Of a stretch of DNA of 64,000 nucleotides, positions 53,285-62,722 are shown in pieces. Made by a program: the position numbers and the translations under genes. Position 1 is the stretch's first letter; every line of letters begins with the position of its first letter. Origin of the DNA: Desulfovibrio sp. G11 (GTDB lineage Bacteria; Desulfobacterota; Desulfovibrionia; Desulfovibrionales; Desulfovibrionaceae); NCBI RefSeq assembly GCF_900243745.1, contig NZ_LT984798.1, positions 2,102,501-2,166,500 of the forward strand. Direction: 5' to 3'. The notes under the pieces are model-generated. The model had not been told where the DNA came from. It did no database searches and was given only the letters and a program-made list of their open reading frames with translations.

Positions 53285-53551
53285 ATGCAGAAATCTCGAT
53301 TCACGGAAAGTCAGATCATTCGGATTCTGAAGGAAGCTGAAGGTGGGCGCACGGTAGCCGATGTCTGCCGAGAATACGGTGTAAGCCAGGCCACGTACTA
53401 CAAATGGAAATCCAAGTATGGGGGCATGGAGGCTGCGGACATCAAACGCCTCAAGGAGCTTGAGGAGGAGAACCGCAAGCTCAAGCGCATGTTTGCCAAC
53501 CTCAGCCTTGAGCACGAGGTCTTGAAGGACATCATAGCAAAAAAGCTCTGA
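53285..53551 (+). CDS. IS3-family OrfA (HTH protein)
   Basis: An 88-residue protein with the HTH_Tnp_1 domain (SRFTESQIIRILKEAEGG, ADVCREYGVSQATYYKWKSKYGG) and a C-terminal leucine zipper (IKRLKELEEENRKLKRMFANL, in pieces). Near its end the slippery run AAAAAAG at 53539-53545 precedes the stop, allowing a -1 shift into orfB. Confidence 0.93.
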   Translation: MQKSRFTESQIIRILKEAEGGRTVADVCREYGVSQATYYKWKSKYGGMEAADIKRLKELEEENRKLKRMFANLSLEHEVLKDIIAKKL

Positions 53552-54396
53552 GGCCAACCGAGAAGCGGGAGATCGTCGACTACGCTCGCGATGAGTTCGG
53601 GCTGAGCGTGCGTAAGGCATGCGCCATAGTGCTCATCAGTCGGACGCTGTATGCCTATGCACCGACACCGCGCGACGACACCGACGTTATCGAGACGCTT
53701 ATCCGGTTGGCCGACAGCTATCCCAGATACGGATTTGGCAAGCTGTTCAGCCTGCTGCGGCGACAGGGATACCGGTGGAACCACAAGCGGGTTCATCGCA
53801 TCTACCGTCAACTGAAGCTGCATCTACGGCGTAAAGGGAAGAAGCGACTGCCAACACGTAACCCACAGCCCTTGGCCGTTCCACCACAGGCCAACTGCTG
53901 CTGGTCAGTGGACTTCATGCATGACTCGCTCTCCAGCGGACAGCGGTTCCGTACGTTCAACGTGGTGGATGATTACAGCCGAGAATGCCTCGCCATTGAG
54001 GTAGACACCAGCCTCCCCGCAGCCCGGATATTACGGGTTCTGGACAGGGTGGCGGCATGGCGAGGGTATCCGGAAAAGCTGAGAATGGACAACGGGCCGG
54101 AACTGATCTCGATCCAGATGGCTGAGTGGGCTGAGGCGCATGGAGTGGAGCTGGAGTTCATCCAACCGGGCAAGCCTACCCAAAACTCGTATGTGGAACG
54201 ATTTAACAGGACGTATCGGACGGAGGTTCTTGACTACTACCTGTTCAGCAGCCTCGCGGAAGTTAAGGAAATCACAGCGAACTGGCTGAAGCAGTACAAC
54301 GAAGAACGGCCCCATGAGTCCTTGGGCAACATTCCTCCGGCTGAGTATTTGGAAATCAATTCACCCCAGAAAGTCTCTACCTTCGGGTGGCACTAA
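53542..54396 (+). CDS. IS3-family OrfB transposase (made by -1 frameshifting)
   Basis: In the -1 frame the open reading continues from the slippery run (KALRPTEKREIVDYARDE) for about 284 residues. It has the HTH_21 region, then the rve integrase core with WSVDFMHD, RMDNGPE and the Glu in NSYVERFNRTYRTEVL, i.e. the DDE triad. If started alone, the first ATG is at 53608. The gene is intact. Confidence 0.92.
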   Translation, partial: KALRPTEKREIVDYARDEFGLSVRKACAIVLISRTLYAYAPTPRDDTDVIETLIRLADSYPRYGFGKLFSLLRRQGYRWNHKRVHRIYRQLKLHLRRKGKKRLPTRNPQPLAVPPQANCCWSVDFMHDSLSSGQRFRTFNVVDDYSRECLAIEVDTSLPAARILRVLDRVAAWRGYPEKLRMDNGPELISIQMAEWAEAHGVELEFIQPGKPTQNSYVERFNRTYRTEVLDYYLFSSLAEVKEITANWLKQYNEERPHESLGNIPPAEYLEINSPQKVSTFGWH

Positions 54397-54651
54397 CTTG
54401 GGGAGGTTTACAAACTGAAATAAATACAACCCTTTGTTTTTTAAAACACAAAACACCAATAATGAGCCAAGTCAAATAGCCCTTTCGCATGTTTGGCGAT
54501 CCCATCACCCTAACTCTGTCGGATCGTTTCCTCACCAAGTTCACTTGTGGCGCAGATCTCATAAAAATATCGTTATATTTTATATCGTTAAAATAGTTTA
54601 CAGAAAAATTCTGCCACACGCCACTTTTGGCGCTCCCCTGCGCACACAAGA

Positions 54652-54685
54652 AAGGGATAGTCGGGCCTTCGCCTAACTATCCCTT
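54652..54685 (-). terminator. Terminator beside att copy 2
   Basis: AAGGGATAGT (54652-54661) pairs with ACTATCCCTT (54676-54685); on the minus strand it is followed by TTTCTTG. It stands where a tRNA terminator would be, just beyond the CCA end of the second tRNA-Pro fragment, but differs in sequence from the one at 51899-51935. Confidence 0.65.
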
Positions 54686-54696
54686 ATTCTTGTTTA

Positions 54697-54743
54697 TCTG
54701 GTCGGAGCGAAAGGATTCGAACCTTCGACCCCCTGCTCCCAAA
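54697..54743 (-). repeat. tRNA-Pro(UGG) 3' fragment: att copy 2
   Basis: Identical over 47 bases to 51939-51985. Here the homology to a tRNA continues a little further: GCAGGGGG after it can complete the anticodon stem, giving a full anticodon arm but no D-arm or 5' acceptor strand. It lies 150 bases before the integrase start, where an attachment site is expected. Confidence 0.82.
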
Positions 54744-54895
54744 GCAGGGGGTTAGTATTTGCATTGAGTAATACTATTTTATTTTAACATGTATTTTAAG
54801 TTGGATAGCAGCTTCACTCTTTACGTCAATTGGCATTGAATGCTACTGATTGTTCATTAGAGGTTGGAAATATGGTTGGAAATATGGAGGTGTTC

Positions 54896-56041
54896 ATGGC
54901 TTCCCCAAAACGGATCAAGACAAAATATCCAGGTGTGTTTTACCGTGAAGTCGCTCGAATTGGCGCCTCGGGTGTTGAGCGAGTTTATTATATTTTATTC
55001 AAGAAAGAGGGCAAGCTTTATGAAGAAAAAGTAGGTAGGCAATATGTCGATGACATGACCCCAGCAAAAGCAGCAGGGATCAGGTCAGAACGCATAGAAG
55101 GTCGTCGACTCTCGCGTAAAGAAATTCGACAGGCTGAGGCCTTGGCAAAGGCTGCTGATTTATCGATTCCTACTGTCGCACACCTTTGGGAGTCATACTG
55201 CGAAGGGAAAAAGCGTACTCATGCTTTCAGATCAACTGAATACAGTTTTCATAAGTATCTCGCAGAGTTTTCATGTATGACTCCTGACCAGCTTACAACT
55301 CAACACGTTACAAAATTGCGCGATAAGCTTCTTGGACAAGGAAAAAGCCCACAGACCGTCAAGCATGTACTGTCAGAGCTTAAAAGATTGATTAGGTTTG
55401 GTGTCAAGAATGGGCTATGTACTATGCCTGATGCAGCTAAGTTGCATTTTGAAATGCCTTATGTGGATAATGAAAAGACGGAAACGATGACTCAAGGACA
55501 GGTTGCTGCTTTTGTAAAAGCCTTGGATGAAGAGCCTGATCAAAATGCTGCAGCATTTATGCGTCTTGCGTTAGTCACTGGTATGCGACGCGGAGCATTA
55601 ATGGCACTTCGCTGGGATGATGTCGATTTTGATCTAGGATTCATTACGTTGCGTGGTAGCGTAGCCAAAAAGGGCAAGACTGAAACCATACCCATGACCT
55701 TAGCTGCTCGAAAAATTTTTGAGGATATTGCTCGCACTGACAGTCTCTATGTTTTTCCCGGAAAAGATGGCGGCCCGCGACACGAGTTTCGGCGTATGGC
55801 CCGGCGGATAAAAGAAAAAGCAAATCTTCCCGCCGATTTTCGTCCTCTCCATGGGTTGCGCCATGCCTATGCTTCGTTTCTTGCTTCCAGCGGCAAGGTC
55901 GATTTATACACGTTGCAGAAGCTACTGACGCACTCCAGCCCGCAAATGACGCAGCGCTACGCACACCTTGCCGATGAGGCGATGCAGCGGGCGGCCAGTG
56001 TCGCAGATGAAATTTTTGACATGGATAAGAGGAAAAAATGA
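54896..56041 (+). CDS. int: Tyrosine recombinase / phage-type integrase
   Basis: A 381-residue integrase. N-terminal arm-binding region, then a core-binding SAM-like domain (residues ~110-190, SIPTVAHLWESYCEGK...), then the catalytic domain with the first Arg in TGMRRGALMALRW, the HGLRHAYASF box and the nucleophile Tyr in MTQRYAHL. The start was set by GGAGG five bases upstream; ATGs at 54830 and 54872 are alternatives. It lies beside the tRNA-Pro att copy that it presumably uses. Confidence 0.93.
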   Translation: MASPKRIKTKYPGVFYREVARIGASGVERVYYILFKKEGKLYEEKVGRQYVDDMTPAKAAGIRSERIEGRRLSRKEIRQAEALAKAADLSIPTVAHLWESYCEGKKRTHAFRSTEYSFHKYLAEFSCMTPDQLTTQHVTKLRDKLLGQGKSPQTVKHVLSELKRLIRFGVKNGLCTMPDAAKLHFEMPYVDNEKTETMTQGQVAAFVKALDEEPDQNAAAFMRLALVTGMRRGALMALRWDDVDFDLGFITLRGSVAKKGKTETIPMTLAARKIFEDIARTDSLYVFPGKDGGPRHEFRRMARRIKEKANLPADFRPLHGLRHAYASFLASSGKVDLYTLQKLLTHSSPQMTQRYAHLADEAMQRAASVADEIFDMDKRKK

Positions 56042-56042
56042 T

Positions 56043-57134
56043 ATGTCAACAAAAGTTCTTGATCAGACTACTTGGGAAGAATCTTTTTTCTTTTGTGAAT
56101 ACGCAAAGCGTAATTTTGAGCTGTCAAGTTATAACAAGGGGTTAATAGAATCGTCATTTCAGCATGTAATATCAACTGCAAATTTCGTATTTGAAGAGCG
56201 TGTCCCAATAGGAGTTGCAGCTTTCTTGCTTTCTGAAGCAATTAATGCACGTGATAATATTGAAAATAAATTTGAACCTGTTTTTAAATTTCCACATTTA
56301 GAGGATTATATTATCTATCTTGCAATGTTGCTTCCGATGAAAGATTTAATGTTTCTTTCAAATAAATATTGTGTAAATGCCGCTTATTTAATTTTTCCTT
56401 ACGATATGAATAGCATCATATCCCGAATAAAGAACGGGGATGGTATTCCTCAAGATTTTAAATTTCTTCCTGTTGAAAGAAAATGTTTAATTAACTATGT
56501 CAAAAACAATGATTATGTTTTCTTTGGTGTCAAGGTAGACTTGACTGTTGATGAAATGATTAGGCTTATTAAAGAGCAGGCCACTCTTTTTAAATCAAGA
56601 AATGACTATGAGAATAGCGAGCAACAAGCTATTCTCAAGTCAAAGCATAATAAATCTCAATATCTTGGGAAATATCGAGGAACAGAAAACAATGATTTTT
56701 ATAAAGCTACAGGGATTTATCTATACGATTTATATATAAAAAATCACTTTGACCGCGAAGAAGCTTTTAGGCAACATAGGTCTCTTGATCCAAACATGAA
56801 ATGTGATCCAAATCTGCAGAATAAAACAAAAAAAGATTGCCCGTGTGGCAATTGGGGAAAGTGCAGAAACAACTTGATAAAGTATTTTGAGGAAGCATTT
56901 GCAAAAATTCAAACTGCAGTTGCTGGCGATGATTGGATTGACCATGCTAAAAAGGTTGCAGATACGCATGATACTGTACGGTATCATGAAAACTACTTAA
57001 ATTACAGTGATTTTAACTTTTTTAACATCAATAAAAAAGTCCTTGAAAAAGATTTTTCTTATTACACATTTTTCTTAGATCCTGAAGTTGCTCCCGCTAA
57101 ACCGGACACTCAAAATTTTGCATTGAACGAATAA
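56043..57134 (+). CDS. Unrecognised AT-rich island gene, 3' end altered by an IS remnant
   Basis: 363 residues starting two bases after the integrase stop. The coding sequence is markedly AT-rich compared with the chromosome. It has a Cys cluster at residues ~278-290 (CPCGNWGKCRNN) that could bind zinc, preceded by a His/Asn-rich region. I do not recognise a family. The last ~12 residues (KPDTQNFALNE) lie over the end of an IS2-like remnant, so the natural C-terminus was probably replaced. Confidence 0.65.
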   Translation: MSTKVLDQTTWEESFFFCEYAKRNFELSSYNKGLIESSFQHVISTANFVFEERVPIGVAAFLLSEAINARDNIENKFEPVFKFPHLEDYIIYLAMLLPMKDLMFLSNKYCVNAAYLIFPYDMNSIISRIKNGDGIPQDFKFLPVERKCLINYVKNNDYVFFGVKVDLTVDEMIRLIKEQATLFKSRNDYENSEQQAILKSKHNKSQYLGKYRGTENNDFYKATGIYLYDLYIKNHFDREEAFRQHRSLDPNMKCDPNLQNKTKKDCPCGNWGKCRNNLIKYFEEAFAKIQTAVAGDDWIDHAKKVADTHDTVRYHENYLNYSDFNFFNINKKVLEKDFSYYTFFLDPEVAPAKPDTQNFALNE

Positions 57135-58297
57135 ACTCGCGAGGCGAGAGCATCCGCAGGGCCTTGTGCGGGGCATTTTCGTTGTAGTCGTCAAACGCAG
57201 TTTCGGTATCAGGTCGATCATTGCTGAAGACGTAATCCCATTTGAATGTTTTGACGAAAGCTTCAGCTATGCCGTTGCGTTGGGGGTTGCGAGCAGGAGT
57301 AAACTTGCTGATGATTCCCAACGCGGCGGCAAAAGTTATTGTTTCCCTTGCTGCGTAGCAGGAACCGTTGCCGGAGAGCCATTCAGCTGGCTGCAATGTT
57401 TTGACATACCCCAACTTTTTTTGACGCCCTCCAACATGACACTCCGCGCCATGTCAGCACTGTGCCCGCCAGTGGTGGCGAAAAAGGCCATTATTTCCCG
57501 GTCACAAGTATTCAGGGCAAAATGACGCGCACCCACTCACTATTGTCGCAGGCAATCTCAAATCCGTCAGAGTACCAACGCTGATTTCTTTGCAGTGTGG
57601 AAACCTTCCCCGCGTGCGCCAGGTCGGTTGCCAGAAAGCCGTGCCAGGAACAGAATGTTCTGCCTCATTATCCTGTACACACGCTTATGGTTAACCGGAG
57701 TGCGCCCACCGGCAATCAGTTGACGATTAAGCCGCTGAACACGCCGATAGCCATACGTCTGGCGTCCGCCCAAATGTTACCGATTAGCGGCAGAAGGAGC
57801 ACGTCTTCCGCTTTGCTGTATCGTTCTGGGCGAGGGCGTGGGCTGCGGCTACGCTCATAGGTGTTGGATCTGGGCACCGCCATGGCCTCCGTGACCCGCT
57901 TCACAGGAAATCCTCCACGTCGGACAAGGGCAGCCGCGAGATGAGTTTTTTTCGCGACCAATGCAAACGGCTTCCTTGAGAATTTCCACTTCCAGCGTTT
58001 TGTTGCCAAGAACGCGTTCCAACTGACGGATTTGCTTTTCTGGGCCTTTACTTCGGCAACGCTGACGACCTCGTCATTAGCTTCAATGGCTGTTTTGCCG
58101 CCTTCACTCATTTGCCTTCTCCAGCGGTAAAGCAAAGTTAGAGCAACTCCATACGCTCGTCCTACCAGAGAAACCGATTGACCAGGGGCCATGCTGGCCT
58201 CTATCAGACGAACCTTTCCGCCTACAGGCCAGCGGCGATGGGGCGTTATGTTTACGATCTCTACCGTTGAGCTTGTTTTAGCACTAGTTCCATACAT
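57097..58297 (-). pseudogene. Remnant of an IS3-family (IS2-like) element
   Basis: Four minus-strand ORF pieces in different frames correspond in order to one transposase pair: 58297-57716 (OrfA-like, RRWPVGGKVRLIEA, then SLVGRAYGVALTLLYRWRRQ, running into an OrfB start), 57773-57567 (TYGYRRVQRL, RVYRIMRQN), 57536-57336 (CDREIMAFFATTGGHS) and 57414-57097 (GNGSCYAARET, QRNGIAEAFVKTFKWDY). These match the IS2 OrfA/OrfB arrangement. At least three frameshifts make it inactive. Confidence 0.82.
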
Positions 58298-58562
58298 AGT
58301 TCCAGCACCTCCTCCTTAGTTAGAGGGGGGGCGGTCGAAATGGGGGCTACTTCGCAACGCTTGCCCAAGCATACCGTTTTCATTCCGCATTCTCTCTTTT
58401 TAGCGCCTCATTCTGGACATCTGCAAGCATCCATACCGTCAAACTTCGATCGCCATCTATAAAAAATGGCATTGCTCATGGTGTGTTTGCGGCAAAGCTC
58501 AGTCAGGGGGAGCCCCACTGTCGGATTGCTTCAAAGTTGCCAGAATCTAGCAATCGGAAAAT
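58298..58562. other. Short non-coding stretch between IS elements
   Basis: 265 bases, no gene or motif recognised, apart from the left copy of the ISL3 target duplication at 58555-58562. Confidence 0.5.
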
Positions 58563-59889
58563 GGTTCTTCCGGGTTTTCCGTGGGTAACCCCTGTCAGGA
58601 ACTGGCCGGGTAGAGGTTTAGACCGCCACAGAAGAAGTAGATGGCTGTCTTGAAATGCTCCCGGTTCCTATAACCGCAAGCCTTCCTCTTGATGGCCATG
58701 ATCTTGCTGTTGAGGCCCTCGGCCACGCCGTTGGTGATCCTGTGGCGGCAGAAGGTCAGGATGTTCTCAAGATGTCTCTGAATCAGTCCGCCCACTTTGC
58801 GCATTGGGGCAAGATCTGACCTGTTCACCCAGACCAGCCATCGCTTCACAAAACGTCTGGCCCATCCCGTGCTCAGGTACTTCCAGACGTCGTTCAGGCT
58901 TTCCTTCATGGCCCAGGCCTTGGCCACCTTGAGGTTCGCTGTCTTCAAGGCCTCCAGGGCTGGCCGGTGTTTGTCCGGCAGATTCTCCTCCCGGTATAGC
59001 CAGAGGAATTTCGTGCCCTTGAGTCGATGGTCATCCTGACTTGTGAGTTCGCGGTGCTCTTGCTTGCGTACCCGGTCCACAGCCTCGCCTACGTGTTTCA
59101 TGACGTGGAACCGATCGTGAACGATTTTCCCCGCCGCGTCCGGCACATGTTTGAGCGTAGCTTTAAAATAGGGCTCCCACATGTCCATGGCCACGGCCTT
59201 GATCCGCTCCAACTGCGCCTTGGTGAACTGAAGGTAGTACCCCTCAAGGCTTTCGGCCTTACGCTCGTCGGCCACATACTCCACCGTGCTGCCGATCAGA
59301 TCACAAACCACGGTCACATAGTCGTGCCCCTTGCGGAATGCCTTCTCGTCAACGCCAAGATACCGCGAGGGATTCGATTGCTTGCGCTCCCGGCCCCGGC
59401 GCACCGCCCTTTCCATGACACCCCATGCTTCGTCCCAGGTGATGCGCAGGATGCGCCGCGCTCCTGTTACGGTGGCGCACTCGGTCAGCACGTCGATGAT
59501 CAATCGCTCCATCAATATGGTGAAACGTGCCTTGGACTCGGCCCAAGGCACGTTGACCTGAAGGACGCCATGCTCGGGGCAGTCCACTCGGGGAATCCGA
59601 GCATGCAGGAACGTCTTGAACTGGCACGTGTCCAGATGGCGCCAGACACGAGGCTCGGCATGGTCGCGGCAAGCCAGCTCTCGACCACAAGTAGGGCAAA
59701 ACCAGCGAACACCAGGACCATGCTCCACGCGGATGTCTACCCGACCTTCCGCCGTGTCCAGTTCAACAGCCTCAACAAACCAGGGCTCGGTCAGCCCGAG
59801 AATCCGAAAATATAGGTCCGTATCCTTCATTGGTGCCCTCCGGGAAGGACATTAGCAGATCAGCTACCCACGGAAAACCCGGAAGAGCC
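58563..59889 (-). mobile_element. ISL3-family insertion sequence, intact
   Basis: 1327 bp. Terminal inverted repeats of 25 bases with one mismatch: left end GGTTCTTCCGGGTTTTCC (58563 on) and right end reading inward GGCTCTTCCGGGTTTTCC (from 59889). Flanked by an exact 8-bp duplication CGGAAAAT at 58555-58562 and 59890-59897, the normal ISL3 target-site length. Its GC content is high against the AT-rich island, so it arrived separately. Confidence 0.92.
58595..59830 (-). CDS. ISL3-family transposase
   Basis: A 411-residue transposase. An N-terminal zinc finger (FCPTCGRELACRDH, then VDCPEHG) is followed by a helix-turn-helix and the DDE_Tnp_ISL3 core: YLGVDEKAFRKGHDY, AVAMDMWEPYFKA, and the C-terminal GVAEGLNSKIMAIKRKACGYRN with its catalytic Glu. 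Full length and uninterrupted. Confidence 0.95.
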   Translation of the reverse strand: MKDTDLYFRILGLTEPWFVEAVELDTAEGRVDIRVEHGPGVRWFCPTCGRELACRDHAEPRVWRHLDTCQFKTFLHARIPRVDCPEHGVLQVNVPWAESKARFTILMERLIIDVLTECATVTGARRILRITWDEAWGVMERAVRRGRERKQSNPSRYLGVDEKAFRKGHDYVTVVCDLIGSTVEYVADERKAESLEGYYLQFTKAQLERIKAVAMDMWEPYFKATLKHVPDAAGKIVHDRFHVMKHVGEAVDRVRKQEHRELTSQDDHRLKGTKFLWLYREENLPDKHRPALEALKTANLKVAKAWAMKESLNDVWKYLSTGWARRFVKRWLVWVNRSDLAPMRKVGGLIQRHLENILTFCRHRITNGVAEGLNSKIMAIKRKACGYRNREHFKTAIYFFCGGLNLYPASS

Positions 59890-60124
59890 CGGAAAATTGG
59901 GATTTTTCATAAACCCTATTTATAGTCACTACTATTTGGGTGGGACAACAGGATGTCATCTAAAATGCTTGCTCCCTTCAAGGGGCGCTTAGCATTTTGA
60001 GCTTATTGATAATGGCCTCCTAATAGTAGATATAAGCAAATTCCCCACTAGCTTTTGCAGATTTGAGCATTTTCCCGCGATATTGAATAGCCGGAGTTCC
60101 TAATTTCAAATTGGAGGTTGGCTA

Positions 60125-60331
60125 ATGTCCACCACAGAATCAACATGCCAGTGCTTGACAGAGCAAGAGGTTTCGACCCGAACCGGGCTGAGCCTCTCTA
60201 CACTTCGAGTACACAGGTTTAAGCGTACAGGGTTTCCCTATATCAAAATAGGGCGTTCCGTGCGTTACCGCGTCTGTGACCTGGAAGCATATCTTTCAGA
60301 GCACCGTATTGACCCCTCTGGTAACAGCTAA
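60125..60331 (+). CDS. AlpA/excisionase-type helix-turn-helix protein
   Basis: A 68-residue protein with a MerR-like winged HTH (LTEQEVSTRTGLSLSTLRVHR, KIGRSVRYRVCDLEAYL, in pieces), the HTH_17 pattern of AlpA and excisionases. Preceded by GGAGGTTGGCTA. Such proteins control integrase or excision in satellites and prophages, which fits the island context. Confidence 0.85.
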   Translation: MSTTESTCQCLTEQEVSTRTGLSLSTLRVHRFKRTGFPYIKIGRSVRYRVCDLEAYLSEHRIDPSGNS

Positions 60332-60388
60332 GGAATTTTACGCGGCTTGTGTTTGCTCATCGGCAGTGAGCACCACCAAGTTACTCGT

Positions 60389-60422
60389 ACGCTCTCCAGC
60401 GGCGGTTGCTGCTGGAGAGCGT
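60389..60422. repeat. 12-bp inverted repeat
   Basis: 60389-60400 pairs perfectly with 60411-60422, loop of ten bases. It lies in the 248-base gap between the AlpA-like gene and the next ORF; no T-run. Confidence 0.5.
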
Positions 60423-60579
60423 GCAAGAAGCTGTGGCTTGACTTGGAGCATGTCCAATTTCGTAACGGTGAGGTCACTATCAAGGCTTTGATTTTGACCG
60501 TTTCCCAAGACTGAAGAAGAAATTTTCCAAGCCATATAAACAAAATGGCCCTTTAACAAAAGCACATCAGGAGAACTCC

Positions 60580-60888
60580 ATGGGAACATTTAAGCAGAAA
60601 TTTAACGACCAGCATAAGGTGTACATCCAGAAGCTTGAAGAAGGCACGAGCGACCCTGAAATTATGCGTGAAATGGACTGGTCTCCCCAGCAACTGCGGC
60701 GTCATCAGGCCCAGGCGTTCATCGATGGACATCAGAGGCAGGATAATGGCAATCAGGCCGTGGTGGCCCTGGCAGACATGTCTTTGGAGATTAAAGCATT
60801 GTTTAAGAATGCGCCCGAAAAAGCCCTTCTCAAGTTTGAGTTTGTCGAAGGTGAAAACAACGGCAGCGCTATTGTAACGGTTATCTAA
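60580..60888 (+). CDS. Hypothetical island protein
   Basis: A 102-residue mainly helical protein, preceded by CAGGAG. The segment LEEGTSDPEIMREMDWSPQQLRRH looks like a small HTH, possibly a terminase-small-subunit-like or replication accessory fold; this is not secure. No known family recognised. It lies between the AlpA-like and DUF3987 genes. Confidence 0.65.
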   Translation: MGTFKQKFNDQHKVYIQKLEEGTSDPEIMREMDWSPQQLRRHQAQAFIDGHQRQDNGNQAVVALADMSLEIKALFKNAPEKALLKFEFVEGENNGSAIVTVI

Positions 60889-60893
60889 CTGAA

Positions 60894-60931
60894 CCCATGA
60901 CCTGGGGATGCCTCCATCCCCAGGTCATGGG
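60894..60931. repeat. 17-bp perfect stem-loop
   Basis: 60894-60910 is the exact reverse complement of 60915-60931 with a CCTC loop. It starts six bases after the stop of the preceding gene and has no T-run, so it may be a terminator of limited strength or a protein-binding site. Confidence 0.6.
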
Positions 60932-60961
60932 CAATCAATGATGACTGAAGTGAGGTGACTT

Positions 60962-62440
60962 ATGACTTATGACTCACCTGGTGTTGGGCGTAGGTTGAAA
61001 ATTTCATCGCTAAAACGCGAAAAGGAAGAGACAAATCTGCATTTCGCAAATTTTAGCGGGTGCAATTTGCCACTGACTACTAGGAAAATTGTAGAAGCCG
61101 TTTCGACATCACGACATGTAGATTCAGGTTTGGTTTTACTGGGCTGGTTGGCTTCAATTGCAGGAATTGACAGAGGCTGTCATCGTATTAAGCACAAAAC
61201 AACCGGATATATTAACTTACTTGCTTTACTTATCATAGCCGGTGCAGAATCTGGATGTGGGAAATCATTGGCACTTGAATTTTTTATAGAGTCCATCAGC
61301 AACATTGAACTTAACAGCTACGATCAAGGTTCATCCGACTGTGAAGAAGAGGCTTGTGATGCATGCAACCAGCGCATCAAATTCCTAAAAGGTGAATACG
61401 TTAAAACAGGCGATCCTGCCAAGCTTAGTGAAATTAAGAATATTAGACAAGAGCTGAGCGAAATCGAAACGAAAAGAAACAAGCCTCGATTCCTCATGTC
61501 TGACATAACGAAGGCGGCCTATTTCAAGCTTATGGTTGATCAGGGATTTGTTATGCGGATGGAATCAGATGGCATTTTGTTGCCGCGAGATTCTTTCAAT
61601 ATGGTCAGAAAATTTTGGGGAGGGGAAGCTCATTCTGAGAGTCGAATTAGCAGGGGGCAAGCATCCTGCAATGATCCTTTCATCGTTGACCTTGTTTTCA
61701 CGCAGATTGAGCCTTTTACAAAGTTTATCAAAGACAAGAGCTACATTGAAACAGGGTTGTGTGCTCGTATGCTTACCTACAGGGCCGCACCACATGATCC
61801 GCGGATGTATCAGACTTCTCAGCATGAATTAGACCCAGAAATAAAGGCGTTGATCCAAAGAATTCTTGCTCGAGTTAACGATTGTGCAAGCTCTAGTGTT
61901 GAGCACCAGATCATCACGCTGAGTGCAGAGGCAGAGCGTGCTTGGGATAATTTTCGAATAAAATGCTCTGAAGATGCATCAGGGCGGAATGTTGAAATTA
62001 AAGAGTGGGCAAAACGGATGGCACAGCATGCTTTAAGAATAGCAGGGATTCTTCATGTTGCGGAATATCCTGAACCTGAAAAAATACCTGTATCGTGGGA
62101 TGAAATCGACACCGCAATACAGATCACAGAAGTGTTAGCAGACAACTTGTGGGAATGTATATCTGGTCATGCAAACAGGCAAGAGCTGGTTTGTATGTGT
62201 GATGTGGGGATACATATTCTTGAGGAAAATTTGAGGACATTTAACGCTACGCAGCTCAAGCAGCGATTCAAAGATCGCTACTCAGCGGCCGAAGTCGATG
62301 TTGCTCTCTATAAACTGGAAAGGCGAGCCATTATCAGAGATCTCTCTGAATCGTATTGTTATAGTAGGCGTGGCAGGCCTTCAGGGCATGAATACAGGAA
62401 CGAGTATTACGATAGGCACTCAGGGTCTAATGAGGATTAA
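60962..62440 (+). CDS. DUF3987 (YfjI-like) helicase/primase-type ATPase
   Basis: A 492-residue protein. A Walker A motif is seen in IAGAESGCGKSLALE (near residue 100), with FLMSDITKAAYFKLM and a VMRMESDG segment beyond it, matching DUF3987 proteins of prophages and satellites. The C-terminal part contains the conserved WAKRMAQHALRIAGILHVAEY segment. It probably drives replication initiation of the element. The GGTTGAAAAT region before the start has no strong ribosome-binding site; GAGGTGACTT lies close to the ATG. Confidence 0.82.
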   Translation: MTYDSPGVGRRLKISSLKREKEETNLHFANFSGCNLPLTTRKIVEAVSTSRHVDSGLVLLGWLASIAGIDRGCHRIKHKTTGYINLLALLIIAGAESGCGKSLALEFFIESISNIELNSYDQGSSDCEEEACDACNQRIKFLKGEYVKTGDPAKLSEIKNIRQELSEIETKRNKPRFLMSDITKAAYFKLMVDQGFVMRMESDGILLPRDSFNMVRKFWGGEAHSESRISRGQASCNDPFIVDLVFTQIEPFTKFIKDKSYIETGLCARMLTYRAAPHDPRMYQTSQHELDPEIKALIQRILARVNDCASSSVEHQIITLSAEAERAWDNFRIKCSEDASGRNVEIKEWAKRMAQHALRIAGILHVAEYPEPEKIPVSWDEIDTAIQITEVLADNLWECISGHANRQELVCMCDVGIHILEENLRTFNATQLKQRFKDRYSAAEVDVALYKLERRAIIRDLSESYCYSRRGRPSGHEYRNEYYDRHSGSNED

Positions 62441-62451
62441 ACCATATTAGC

Positions 62452-62490
62452 AAAAGGCATTCTCTTGGTATTCAGGTGAATGCCTTTTTT
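62452..62490 (+). terminator. Intrinsic terminator of the DUF3987 gene
   Basis: An 11-bp perfect stem (62452-62462 / 62478-62488) with a T-run reaching 62490, 12 bases after the stop. Confidence 0.88.
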
Positions 62491-62526
62491 CTGCACATAG
62501 AAAAATGGCATATGTTTCAGGTGGAC

Positions 62527-62565
62527 GGGTATTTGTTAGGGGGAGGGGGCCGCTAACAAATACCC
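62527..62565. repeat. Inverted repeat 1 of the origin-like tract
   Basis: GGGTATTTGTTAG (62527-62539) pairs perfectly with 62553-62565 around a 13-base G-rich loop. Confidence 0.65.
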
Positions 62566-62722
62566 TCGCCCATATTCCCTTTGCGTGAAAGCTTCAGCAT
62601 TCAATCGTGACAACTTGATTGGCAATGTGCTGTGCTCAGAAAGAATGCACAGGACGTAGATCAGAACTCATTTGGCATCGTTCTATGAGCAAAAAATCTG
62701 TGACGTATACAGATTTGACATT

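Larger units (their letters stand above)
53214..54412 (+). mobile_element. IS3-family insertion sequence
   Basis: 1199 bp with ends TGTAAACCTCCCC at 53214 and GGGGAGGTTTACA at 54412 (13-bp perfect terminal match). It encodes overlapping orfA and orfB. I see no clear 3- or 4-bp target duplication (TAT on the left, AAC on the right). Confidence 0.85.
54413..54895. other. Non-coding region carrying att copy 2
   Basis: 483 bases from the IS3 end to the integrase. AT-rich, holding the terminator hairpin and tRNA fragment listed separately; no gene seen. Confidence 0.55.

Noticed and set aside
59027..59815. A 262-residue plus-strand protein in the island
   Set aside because: Antisense shadow of the ISL3 transposase.
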